Positions 17,063 through 24,343 of a stretch of DNA of 64,000 nt are shown one piece after another (position 1 is the first letter of the stretch; each line of letters opens with the position of its first letter). Source of the DNA: Arhodomonas sp052060015 (GTDB lineage: Bacteria; Pseudomonadota; Gammaproteobacteria; Nitrococcales; Nitrococcaceae); contig NZ_JBPODZ010000005.1 in assembly GCF_052060015.1 (NCBI RefSeq), positions 124,001 to 188,000 on the forward strand, written 5' to 3'. The notes beneath the pieces were generated by a model that made no database searches, was not told the origin of the DNA, and worked only from the letters and a program-made list of their open reading frames with translations. The translations under genes and the position numbers were made by a program.

Positions 17063-17830
17063 CTAGTAGACGTGGCCGCGGTGGATGGCGACCACCCCGC
17101 CGGAGAGGTTGATGTAGTCGCAGTCCTCGAAGCCCACGCCGGTCATCAGCTCGAGCAGGGTCTGCTGGTCCGGGTGCATGCGGATGGACTCGGCAAGGTA
17201 GCGGTAGCTCGCGGAATCGTGGGCCACGATCCGCCCCATCGCCGGCAGCATGATGAAGGAGTAGGCGTCGTAGAGGGGGCGGAGCGGGCGCAGGTAGAGC
17301 TTGGAGAACTCCAGGATGGTGACCTGCCCACCCGGGCGCAGCACTCGCCGGATCGCCGCGAGGGCGCGCTCCTTGTGGGTGACGTTGCGCAACCCGAAGG
17401 CCATGGTGACGCGGTCGAAGCTGGCGTCGGCAAAGGGCAGTTGCTGGGCGTCGGCGATGACATAGTCGACGTTCTCTACCACGCCGGCGTCGATGAGCCG
17501 GTCACGGCCGCGGGCGAGCATCGCCGGGTTGATGTCGGAGCTGACCACCCGTCCGTCGCGGCCTACCCGGCGGGCAATGGCCTCGGTGAGATCGCCGGTG
17601 CCGGCGGCCAGGTCCAGGACCCGTTGGCCGCGGCGGATGCTGCCCGCGTTGAGGGCCTGGCGCTTCCAGATCCGGTGCAGCCCGAAGGACATCAGGTCGT
17701 TCATCAGGTCGTAGCGCTCGGCGACGGATTCGAAGACCGCCCCCACCCGCCGGGCCTTTTCCTCCACCGGGACCCGCTGATAGCCGAAGTCGGTGGTATC
17801 GGGATCCTGTCGATGCTCGCCGCTGCCCAC
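17063..17830 (-). CDS. ubiE: Ubiquinone/menaquinone C-methyltransferase UbiE
   Basis: A 255-residue SAM-dependent methyltransferase that methylates the ring carbon of demethyl-menaquinol or the corresponding ubiquinol intermediate. The SAM-binding motif VLDLAAGTGDLTEAIA is at about residues 73-88; VFESVAERYDLMNDLMSFGLHR and the later FGLRNVTHKERALAAIRRVLRPGG (cited as landmarks at about 33 and 137) are UbiE/COQ5 family signatures. It starts 3 nt after the DUF971 gene stop. Confidence 0.95.
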   Translation of the reverse strand: MGSGEHRQDPDTTDFGYQRVPVEEKARRVGAVFESVAERYDLMNDLMSFGLHRIWKRQALNAGSIRRGQRVLDLAAGTGDLTEAIARRVGRDGRVVSSDINPAMLARGRDRLIDAGVVENVDYVIADAQQLPFADASFDRVTMAFGLRNVTHKERALAAIRRVLRPGGQVTILEFSKLYLRPLRPLYDAYSFIMLPAMGRIVAHDSASYRYLAESIRMHPDQQTLLELMTGVGFEDCDYINLSGGVVAIHRGHVY

Positions 17831-17833
17831 GGC

Positions 17834-18229
17834 TCACTCCTTTGCGGGGTTGGTTCGGCGCTCGATGCCCGCGCGCGCTAGCGCATCCAGGTAGTCCTGC
17901 CAGTAGCGCGCCTGATGGGCGCCCAGATCATAGAGCAAGTCGAAGGAGTATAGCCCCGAGTCGTGCCCGTCGTCGAAGACCAGGCGCAATGCGTAGTTGC
18001 CGACGGGCTCGATGCGGGTGATGCCCACCGACTCCTTGCCCACGACCAGCTGCTCCTGGCCGGGGCCGTGGCCGCGCACCTCGGCCGAGGGCGAGTAGAC
18101 CCGCAGGTACTCGGCCGGCAGGTGGAAGCGGGAATCGTCGTCGAAGGCGATCTCCAGCACCGCCGAGCGCCGGTGCAGGCGGATCTCGGTGGGGCTGCGG
18201 CCGGTGTCGGTGCGCGGCGGCTGTTGCAT
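17834..18229 (-). CDS. DUF971 protein (GBBH-like N-terminal domain alone)
   Basis: A 131-residue protein made only of DUF971, the domain found at the N-terminus of gamma-butyrobetaine hydroxylase-type oxygenases. RLHRRSAVLEIAFDD, LPAEYLRVYSPSAEVRGHGPGQ and YALRLVFDDGHDSGLYSFDLLYDLG (landmark segments) are typical of this stand-alone family, which often lies near hslVU or ubiE in proteobacteria. A role in Fe-S assembly or metal handling has been proposed for relatives; none can be assigned here. The ATG at 18229 follows GAGAGGTCGC; the 20 additional upstream codons lie in the palindromic repeat region and are rejected. Confidence 0.8.
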   Translation of the reverse strand: MQQPPRTDTGRSPTEIRLHRRSAVLEIAFDDDSRFHLPAEYLRVYSPSAEVRGHGPGQEQLVVGKESVGITRIEPVGNYALRLVFDDGHDSGLYSFDLLYDLGAHQARYWQDYLDALARAGIERRTNPAKE

Positions 18230-18256
18230 GGCGACCTCTCGAGTTCTATTCAGGGC

Positions 18257-18372
18257 GGAGGCCGGGCGCGTGAGTCCCGCCGTGGACACGCGGTAAATAC
18301 TTCCCTGTACGCTCGACGGCGGCCATCCCTGGCCGCCGACGGTCCGCGGCGGGACTCACACGCCCGACCTCC
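18257..18372. repeat. Nested palindromic element (long stem plus inner hairpin)
   Basis: The left arm at 18257-18287 and the right arm at 18342-18372 are inverted repeats of 31 bases with 3 mismatches. The 54-nt centre holds a second hairpin, GGCGGCCA-TCCC-TGGCCGCC, at about 18318-18337. The element fills most of the gap between hslU and the DUF971 gene, both transcribed leftward. Its shape is that of a dispersed REP/MITE-like repeat; it might also end or protect hslVU mRNA. No second copy was seen in the window. Confidence 0.6.
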
Positions 18373-18409
18373 GCGCACCGGATTGTAACGCTCCTGTTGT
18401 GGCCTGGGC

Positions 18410-19744
18410 TCACAAGATGTAGCGGCTCAGGTCCTCGTCATGGGCCAGGTCGGCGAGGTGGCGGTCCACGTATTCGGCGTCGATGCGCACCCTGTCGCCG
18501 GCGTGGTCGGGCGCCTCGTAGGAGACCGATTCCAGGAGCCGCTCCATGACGGTGTGCAGGCGTCGGGCGCCGATGTTCTCGGTGCGTTCGTTGACCTCCC
18601 AGGCCACCTCCGCGATTCGGGCGACGCCCTCGTCGGCGAACTCCACGGTTACCCCCTCGGTGGCCATGAGCGCCTGGTACTGGCGCACCAGCGAGGCGTT
18701 TGGCTCGGTGAGGATACGCACGAAGTCCTCCACCGCCAGCGCCTCGAGCTCCACGCGGATGGGCAGTCGGCCCTGGAGCTCAGGGATCAGGTCCGAGGGC
18801 TTGGAGACGTGGAACGCCCCCGAGGCGATGAACAGGATGTGGTTGGTGTTGACCATGCCGTGCTTGGTGGAGACCGTCGATCCCTCCACCAGGGGCAGGA
18901 GGTCGCGCTGCACGCCCTCCCGGGAGACGTCGCCACCGGAGCCGGACTCGGCACGCTTGGCGACCTTGTCGATCTCGTCGAGGAAGACGATGCCGTTCTG
19001 CTCCACCCGCTCCAGGGCCTGCTGCTTGACCTCCTCCTCGTTGACCAGCTTCGCCGCCTCCTCGTCCTCGAGCAGCGGCCGGGCCTCGCGGATGGGCAAC
19101 TTGCGGGTCTTGGTGCGCTCGCCGCCGAGGTTCTGGAACATGCTCTGTAGCTGGCTGGTCATCTCTTCCATGCCCGGCGGCGCCATGATGTCCACACCGG
19201 GGCCCTGGGCGCGGAGCTCGATCTCGATCTCGCGCTCGTCGAGGTCACCCTCGCGGAGCTTCTTGCGCATCTTCTGGCGGGTGCCGCTGCCGCTGTCGTC
19301 GTCCTCCCAGCCGCGGGCCCGCGGGAGCAGGGCATCGAGGATGCGGTCCTCGGCGGCGTCGGCGGCCTTGACCCGCACCGCCTCCATGGCCTCCTGGCGG
19401 GTCATCTTGATGGCGTTATCCACCAGATCCCGGACGATGGACTCCACATCCCGACCGACATAACCCACTTCGGTGAACTTGGTGGCCTCCACCTTGATGA
19501 ACGGTGCCCGCGCCAACCGGGCCAGGCGCCGGGCGATCTCGGTCTTGCCCACGCCGGTGGGTCCGATCATGAGGATGTTCTTGGGGGTGATCTCCGCGCG
19601 CAGGGCCTCGTCCACCTGCATGCGCCGCCAGCGGTTGCGCAACGCCACCGCCACTGCCCGCTTGGCCTGGGACTGGCCGATGATGTGCTTGTCCAGCTCC
19701 TGGACGATCTCGCGTGGGGTCATCTCGGACATCTCGGTGTTCAC
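18410..19744 (-). CDS. hslU: ATP-dependent protease ATPase subunit HslU
   Basis: A 444-residue AAA+ unfoldase that feeds substrates to HslV. It begins with TPREIVQELDKHIIGQ, has Walker A GPTGVGKTEIARRLA (about 57-71), Walker B IVFLDEID, and the family C-terminus ending in DEDLSRYIL, which inserts between HslV subunits. The I domain lies between them. Its start overlaps the hslV stop by 4 nt (ATGA). Expression is likely heat-inducible from the promoter upstream of hslV. Confidence 0.97.
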   Translation of the reverse strand: MNTEMSEMTPREIVQELDKHIIGQSQAKRAVAVALRNRWRRMQVDEALRAEITPKNILMIGPTGVGKTEIARRLARLARAPFIKVEATKFTEVGYVGRDVESIVRDLVDNAIKMTRQEAMEAVRVKAADAAEDRILDALLPRARGWEDDDSGSGTRQKMRKKLREGDLDEREIEIELRAQGPGVDIMAPPGMEEMTSQLQSMFQNLGGERTKTRKLPIREARPLLEDEEAAKLVNEEEVKQQALERVEQNGIVFLDEIDKVAKRAESGSGGDVSREGVQRDLLPLVEGSTVSTKHGMVNTNHILFIASGAFHVSKPSDLIPELQGRLPIRVELEALAVEDFVRILTEPNASLVRQYQALMATEGVTVEFADEGVARIAEVAWEVNERTENIGARRLHTVMERLLESVSYEAPDHAGDRVRIDAEYVDRHLADLAHDEDLSRYIL

Positions 19745-20292
19745 TCCCGCTCGGTGCCGCCCAGCTCTTCGACGGTGAGGGTATGGTTGGTGTAGATGCA
19801 GATGTCGGCGGCGATGTGCAGGGCCCGCTCGACGATCTCCCGGGCGCCGAGCTCGGTGGTCTCCGCCAGTGCCGTGGCCGCCGCCTGGGCGTAGCCGCTG
19901 CCGGAGCCGATGGCGATGAGATCGCGCTCGGGCTCGACCACGTCGCCGTTACCCGAGAGCATCAGGGTGGTCTCGTGATCGGCCACCACCAGCAGCGCCT
20001 CCAGCCGTCGCAGGGCGCGGTCGGAGCGCCAGTCCTTGGCCATCTCCACGGCCGCCCGGGTCAGATTGCCTCGGTGCTTCTCCAGCTGCCCCTCGAAGCG
20101 CTCGAACAGTGTGAAGGCGTCGGCGGTGCCGCCGGCGAAACCCGCCAGCACGCGCTCGTGGTAGAGCCGCCGGACCTTGCGGGCGTTGCCCTTCATCACC
20201 GTGTCGCCGAGGGTGACCTGGCCGTCGCCGCCCAGGGCCACCCGGCCGTGGCGGCGCACCGCCAGGATGGTGGTGCCGTCGAATTGCCTCAC
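19741..20292 (-). CDS. hslV: ATP-dependent protease proteolytic subunit HslV
   Basis: A 183-residue N-terminal-nucleophile threonine protease. The mature end is TTILAVRR, with the catalytic Thr at position 7 after a six-residue propeptide (MRQFDG). The start is taken as the GTG at 20292, preceded by GGAG 8-9 nt upstream; the only upstream ATG would add a 26-residue Arg-rich extension overlapping the promoter. GDGQVTLGDTVMKGNARKVRRL and GNGDVVEPERDLIAIGSGS (landmarks) are HslV family segments. It forms the hslVU operon and would follow xerC in related genomes. Confidence 0.95.
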   Translation of the reverse strand: MRQFDGTTILAVRRHGRVALGGDGQVTLGDTVMKGNARKVRRLYHERVLAGFAGGTADAFTLFERFEGQLEKHRGNLTRAAVEMAKDWRSDRALRRLEALLVVADHETTLMLSGNGDVVEPERDLIAIGSGSGYAQAAATALAETTELGAREIVERALHIAADICIYTNHTLTVEELGGTERE

Positions 20293-20344
20293 GTCGGACT
20301 CCGCAATGGGGTGAATGGTCGTCAGGGTCGCCGATTCTACAACG

Positions 20345-20371
20345 GTGGGGCGCCGACGTCGGCCTTTCAAG
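20345..20371 (-). promoter_or_regulatory. Sigma-32 (RpoH) heat-shock promoter for hslVU
   Basis: On the minus strand CTTGAAA (20365-20371) is followed after 14 nt by CCCCAC (20345-20350), matching the RpoH consensus CTTGAAA / CCCCAT except for the last base. The -10 lies about 52 nt before the hslV GTG. hslVU is a classic RpoH target, so the match is meaningful. Confidence 0.75.
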
Positions 20372-20487
20372 GCGGCCGATGGCTGAGCGTATAACGAGGG
20401 GGCGCGTCAGTGATAGATTCGAACGGCCCATGCGGGAGCGAGGACCTTCGAGGTGTTCGGCGGGTAGTACTGCCTGTCCGGGTGGGG

Positions 20488-20514
20488 GACGCGGCGGCGG
20501 TGCGCCGCCGCGTC
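20488..20514. terminator. Strong GC hairpin after the binding-protein gene
   Basis: GACGCGGCGGCG (20488-20499) and CGCCGCCGCGTC (20503-20514) form a perfect 12-bp stem with a GTG loop, 7 nt beyond the stop of the minus-strand binding-protein gene. No U tract follows, so termination would be factor-assisted or it protects the mRNA end. It separates the inserted operon from hslVU. Confidence 0.5.
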
Positions 20515-20521
20515 GAAGGGC

Positions 20522-21493
20522 TCAAAGACCGAGAGCGTCCGCGATGACCTCGTGGGCGTCGCGTTCACCGTCCGCGGTGGTGATGCCGCCGGTCTGATAG
20601 ATGCCGCTCCGGGAGAACCAGCGATCGAGGAGCTCCGGGTTCTCGCGGATCAACCGTTTGCCGGCCTCCAGGTATTCCATGTCCTCGTTGTTGACGTAGT
20701 CCATCGCACGGCTCTGCTCGGCGACGGTGTAGTCGTAGTTATCCAGGAACTGCCCCACGTTGGCGCAGGCCCAGGCATAGCCCTTCCGGGTAACGGTGTT
20801 GACGATGACCTCGCCCTTGTTGGGCCCCCAATAGCTTTCGCCGCCGGAGAGGTACTTGAGGTCGTGGTTGACGTTCATCGGATGGGGCGACCAGGCCAGG
20901 AAGGCGATCCACTCTTCGCTGCGTTCACGCTTGCGCACCTCGGAGAGCATTCCGGGCTCGCTCGAGGCAACGAGCTCCCAGTCGCCAAGGCCGGCGTAAT
21001 CATCCTCGATCATGCGCGTGAGGGTAGTGTTACCGCCGCTTCCGGGTTCTATGCCGAAGATTTCTCCACCAAATCGCTCCTTGTGCGCGTCGAGATCCTC
21101 GATGCTGGTAACACCCGCCTCATAGACGTAGCTGGGCACGCCGATGGTGTATTTCCCACCCTGGAGGTTGGGCGAGACGACGTCGATGGAACCCTCCCGG
21201 GCGAATGGCCGGAACACCTCGCGCTGCGAGGGCATCCACTGGCCTAGGAAGACGTCCAGTTCGCCTCCTTTCATGGTCTGGTAGACGATGGGTGCGGAGG
21301 CACTGGTGACTTCGGTGTCGTACCCGAGCTGCTCGAGCATCCAGCTCGCCGTGGCGGTCTTTATCGATACCCCGGTCCAGTTGACCTTGCCAAAGCGTAC
21401 CGTATCGCAGTCGAAGTCCTCTTCGGCGCTCACCGCGGTACTCAGCATCAGGCCGAGGGTGGTTGCCAGGATGGTTACTAGTTTCAGTCGCAT
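20522..21493 (-). CDS. ABC substrate-binding protein for choline/betaine-type compounds (ChoX/OpuAC family)
   Basis: A 323-residue periplasmic protein with a signal peptide (cleavage near VSA-EED, about residue 23) and one OpuAC-type domain. VNWTG, DVFLGQWMP and FLAWSPHPMN place tryptophans where ChoX and related proteins build the aromatic box for a trimethylammonium head group. It lies 50 nt after the tmpB-like gene and appears to be the last gene of that operon; no permease or ATPase gene is next to it, so it must use a transporter encoded elsewhere. Its ligand may be 2-trimethylaminoethylphosphonate, choline or betaine. The start at 21493 excludes 18 upstream codons that would spoil the signal peptide. 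Confidence 0.82.
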   Translation of the reverse strand: MRLKLVTILATTLGLMLSTAVSAEEDFDCDTVRFGKVNWTGVSIKTATASWMLEQLGYDTEVTSASAPIVYQTMKGGELDVFLGQWMPSQREVFRPFAREGSIDVVSPNLQGGKYTIGVPSYVYEAGVTSIEDLDAHKERFGGEIFGIEPGSGGNTTLTRMIEDDYAGLGDWELVASSEPGMLSEVRKRERSEEWIAFLAWSPHPMNVNHDLKYLSGGESYWGPNKGEVIVNTVTRKGYAWACANVGQFLDNYDYTVAEQSRAMDYVNNEDMEYLEAGKRLIRENPELLDRWFSRSGIYQTGGITTADGERDAHEVIADALGL

Positions 21494-21543
21494 GTCATTA
21501 TCTCTTGTGGCTTGGGGAAATCGGGAACGCCACCGGCAGTGCT

Positions 21544-22125
21544 TCATTCCGCCGCATCGTCACCGACCACTGCGGGGTCGAATGGCGGGCGAGTGAAGAT
21601 GCGGCGTACCAGTGGCTCGAAATGGGCTAGCCCGCGCGTTGGATAGTTGGGGTCGAAAGCCGCCTGGTCGTAGCGCTCGCAAAAGTGCACGCAGCTAGCG
21701 AACCAGGGGTGGCCGCGGAAACGTTCGCGGGCCATCGGATCCTCGCCGATATGGTGACCGTAGTAATAGAGCTGGAAGACGCCATGGTGAGCGAGGACCC
21801 AGGTGACCTCCGGGCGAACGTACGGGCGGACTACCGCCGCTGCCAGCTGAGAATGATTGGCTGGCGCCAACTCATCGCCGATGTCATGCACCAGTGCGCC
21901 CAGTACCATCTCCTCGTCAGCGCCGTCGTCCTCGGCCCGGGTCGCCGCCTGTAGCGAGTGCTCCAGCCGTGTAACCCGGTAGCCGCTCAGGGAGTGCTCG
22001 AGCCGTTGCAGCGCAGTCAGAATGCGCTCGGGGAGACCCTCCATGTACTCGTTTTCGAGGCGTGAGAGGAACTCGTACTCGGCCCTGGTGCCCTCGCGCA
22101 TTTGTCGAAATGCGACTGTCTCCAT
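21544..22125 (-). CDS. tmpB: HD-domain mixed-valent diiron oxygenase, TmpB/PhnZ-like
   Basis: A 193-residue HD-domain protein. Metal ligands expected for the PhnZ/TmpB group are present: His56 (LEHSL), His80-Asp81 (LVHDIGD), His91 (NHSQ), His113/114 (VLAHHG) and Asp153 (ERYDQAAFD), with H56-to-H80 spacing identical to that in PhnZ as I recall it. Such proteins are usually annotated as phosphohydrolases, but PhnZ and TmpB oxidatively cleave C-P bonds of alpha-hydroxyphosphonates. TmpB makes glycine betaine and phosphate from the hydroxylated trimethylaminoethylphosphonate. Its gene starts 10 nt after the TmpA-like gene, with AAGGAG for translation, a pairing that is the strongest support. A PhnYZ-type 2-aminoethylphosphonate role is the main alternative. 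Confidence 0.75.
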   Translation of the reverse strand: METVAFRQMREGTRAEYEFLSRLENEYMEGLPERILTALQRLEHSLSGYRVTRLEHSLQAATRAEDDGADEEMVLGALVHDIGDELAPANHSQLAAAVVRPYVRPEVTWVLAHHGVFQLYYYGHHIGEDPMARERFRGHPWFASCVHFCERYDQAAFDPNYPTRGLAHFEPLVRRIFTRPPFDPAVVGDDAAE

Positions 22126-22135
22126 GGCGAGCTCC

Positions 22136-23290
22136 TTACCTCCAGCCGCTTGCTGTCGACATTGCCGGGTGGCTTTCGCCTTCGGCCCGCTCCTTCAGGG
22201 TACGGCACAGGCTCCGCGGCCCGTCCGGATCGATGTAGCACCCCTGGAGGTGGCGCCGGCCCTCGTTCGGATCGAAGGCGGTGCGGCCATGAAGGACGCG
22301 GTTGTTGTCGAAGAACATGAGCTCACCGGCGCTCAGCGGGAAACGAATCTCGTAGCGGGGATCGGTGAAAAGCTCTCCGAGCCGGCGCCGCGCCCGGTGA
22401 AAACGCTGGAGCGATTCCCCCTGCAGCAGTGGCAGGTAATCGAGTCGAGGGCTGTAGTGCACACCGGTCATCCGGCCTTGGGCATCGCGGCGGATGATCG
22501 GCCGACGCTCCACCAGTTCGCTGGTGCTGTCCACGAAGCGAAAACGGACCGGGGTTTGTGACAGCATGGCGAATCCCTCCGGGTCTTCGCTGGCGAGTTG
22601 CTCGCCAACGCTGAGGCTGTCGACAAGGGTCGACCACCCGCCGGAGGTCTCATTGACCAGGCAGTGGAGGAGCTGGATGCCGGGCACCGGCTCGCGGTAG
22701 GGGTTGTCGGTGTGCGGGCCGAGGTGCACCGGCCGATAGGCCAGGTCATTGGACCGCGGCCGTGAATAGACCTCGAAGTACTGCCCGAAGTTGGTTTCGC
22801 GCAGATTGCCGAACGTACGTGCCACCGTCAGGATTTCCTCGGGCCGTGTCGGCACCTCCCGCAGAATGATAAAGCCATAGCGCAGGAAGGCGACAGTGGC
22901 CGCGTGGAGGGCTTGTCCCGTGTCCAGGCTTGGCCAATCAAACGTCTGTTGCCCCCGGTCAAGGTCGGCGGTCCAGGGCTGCGGTTGCGGACAGCCATCG
23001 TAGGGATCGAACTCCGCGGCTAGCGCGGGAAGATGGTAGTACCCCCGATAGCCGTCGCTGAACGCCAGCTCGACGCCCTCGTCGTCCTTTCGTTCCGCCG
23101 CAGTCAGCGCGAGGTCATCGGGGAGTTGGTGCGGGTCGAAGAGGCGTTGCTGCGTGGTCGGATCCAAATGATCGGCGTCCTGGCAGTGTTCCCGCAGCCA
23201 CAATGCCGGCAGCTCGAAACGCTCTTCGCCCTGCGCCACCGTCATCCGCGGGACTGTGCTGTCTACTTCGAAATGGACTGCTTGTGGCAT
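22136..23290 (-). CDS. tmpA: Fe(II)/2-oxoglutarate oxygenase, TmpA-like (GBBH family)
   Basis: A 384-residue oxygenase. Residues about 10-95 form the DUF971-type domain (LPALWLREHC, with only one of the Zn-binding cysteines of true GBBH clearly kept), and residues 115-370 the TauD-type fold. Iron ligands are His193 and Asp195 (GPHTDNPYR) and His334 (VLHGRTAF), with Arg345/346 for 2-oxoglutarate. Homologues are commonly called gamma-butyrobetaine hydroxylase. TmpA hydroxylates 2-trimethylaminoethylphosphonate, and the adjacent HD oxygenase argues for that reaction over carnitine synthesis. It is first in the minus-strand operon, divergent from a LysR gene, with GGAGCTC before the ATG. Confidence 0.75.
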   Translation of the reverse strand: MPQAVHFEVDSTVPRMTVAQGEERFELPALWLREHCQDADHLDPTTQQRLFDPHQLPDDLALTAAERKDDEGVELAFSDGYRGYYHLPALAAEFDPYDGCPQPQPWTADLDRGQQTFDWPSLDTGQALHAATVAFLRYGFIILREVPTRPEEILTVARTFGNLRETNFGQYFEVYSRPRSNDLAYRPVHLGPHTDNPYREPVPGIQLLHCLVNETSGGWSTLVDSLSVGEQLASEDPEGFAMLSQTPVRFRFVDSTSELVERRPIIRRDAQGRMTGVHYSPRLDYLPLLQGESLQRFHRARRRLGELFTDPRYEIRFPLSAGELMFFDNNRVLHGRTAFDPNEGRRHLQGCYIDPDGPRSLCRTLKERAEGESHPAMSTASGWR

Positions 23291-23386
23291 CGATGAGCTC
23301 CGCGGTTGATTGCTTTGACTATTATCAAAATTGTTGTAAGAGGCTTTAAACTCCCAATCATTTGATGAATCACATGCAGAAAATTT
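23291..23386. promoter_or_regulatory. AT-rich divergent promoter region, LysR target
   Basis: This 96-nt gap between the tmpA-like gene and the divergent LysR gene is strikingly AT-rich against its surroundings. TTGACT at 23315-23320 could serve as -35 for the LysR gene. On the other strand GATAAT (about 23321-23326) could be a -10 for the oxygenase operon. Several T-N11-A LysR-type boxes can be drawn around 23322-23340, but none is decisive. Confidence 0.45.
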
Positions 23387-24319
23387 ATGAGTGAAAGCCG
23401 TTCCCCGGTGCCGTCCATGAAGGCATTGCTGGCCTTCGAGGCGGTTATGCGGTTGGGCTCCATTACTGCCGCGGCCGCCGAGCTCGGCAGCACACAGCCC
23501 GCTATCTCGCAGCGTGTACGCTCGCTGGAGGACGCCCTCGGTTTGCCGCTATTCGATCGCGATGGCCGTCGTGTCTCGCCCACGCGGGCTGGCCGCCGCT
23601 ACTACGACGAAGTCGGGGAGGCGGTGCTCGATATCACCCGCGCCTCGCGGCGTCTGCGTTCGCGAGCACAGGCGCGTGGTCGGGAGCTCGTTATCGCCGC
23701 GCATTTCGGACTGGTGCATCTGTGGTTGCTGCCCCGGCTCGCGAGGCTGGAATCGGCGTTTCCGGCCACTCGCTTCGATGTTGTGCCGGTCGATCAGGAC
23801 GGTAGCCCGGAGATGATGTCGGCGGATCTCACCATTCGCTTCGGTGCCCTTGACGAGCGCACCGAAAACGAGCAGCCCCTGTTCGAAGAGGCCGTCTATC
23901 CGGTGTGCAGCCCCGGATTCGGGGACCGGTACGCGCTCTGCGGGACGGTCACCGCCGCCGAGCTTGCGGGGACGCCGCTACTGCACATGGACCATGAGGA
24001 CCCGCGCTGGCTGGATTGGCACCGCTGGTGCGAACTGGCCGGTCTGCCGTCACCGGGACACCCCCCCAGATTCCGTTACAACAACTATCCACTGTTGTTG
24101 AATGCCGCCGTGGAAGGCGAGGGGCTCGCTCTGGGCTGGGACGAGCTCGTCAGGCCATTGGTGCGCGAGGGCACGCTGATGCCCCTGAAACCGGTGATTC
24201 GCCGGTCCAGCCGTGGCTATCTGCTGGGCGCCCGTAACCCGGATGCCGCCTCGGTCGCGCCCGTTGTGGACTGGCTTCGGCGCGAGGGCGGAGCGAGCGA
24301 TGGAGCCAAGGGGGGATAG
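23387..24319 (+). CDS. LysR-family transcriptional regulator (GcvA-like)
   Basis: A 310-residue LysR protein: a winged HTH (about 10-68, with SITAAAAELGSTQPAISQRVRSLE as the recognition region landmark), then a periplasmic-binding-like effector domain. The pattern LPLFDRDGRRVSPTRAGRRYY and the effector domain ending in MPLKPVIRRSSRGYLL resemble the GcvA/AmpR branch. It is divergent from the TmpA/TmpB/binding-protein operon with a 96-nt shared promoter gap, the classic arrangement for a LysR activator of that operon; the inducer is probably the phosphonate or a breakdown product. It converges on xerC with a 24-nt gap. Confidence 0.85.
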   Translation: MSESRSPVPSMKALLAFEAVMRLGSITAAAAELGSTQPAISQRVRSLEDALGLPLFDRDGRRVSPTRAGRRYYDEVGEAVLDITRASRRLRSRAQARGRELVIAAHFGLVHLWLLPRLARLESAFPATRFDVVPVDQDGSPEMMSADLTIRFGALDERTENEQPLFEEAVYPVCSPGFGDRYALCGTVTAAELAGTPLLHMDHEDPRWLDWHRWCELAGLPSPGHPPRFRYNNYPLLLNAAVEGEGLALGWDELVRPLVREGTLMPLKPVIRRSSRGYLLGARNPDAASVAPVVDWLRREGGASDGAKGG

Positions 24320-24343
24320 GGCTTTGGACGTCTCCGAACCCGT

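Noticed and set aside
21544..22125. Generic HD phosphohydrolase
   Set aside because: Ligand set and spacing fit the diiron PhnZ/TmpB group, and the operon partner is a 2-oxoglutarate oxygenase.
22136..23290. Gamma-butyrobetaine hydroxylase of carnitine synthesis
   Set aside because: The direct partner is an HD-domain oxygenase, no carnitine genes are nearby, and most of the N-terminal Zn cysteines of GBBH are missing. TmpA fits better, though the substrate is unproven.
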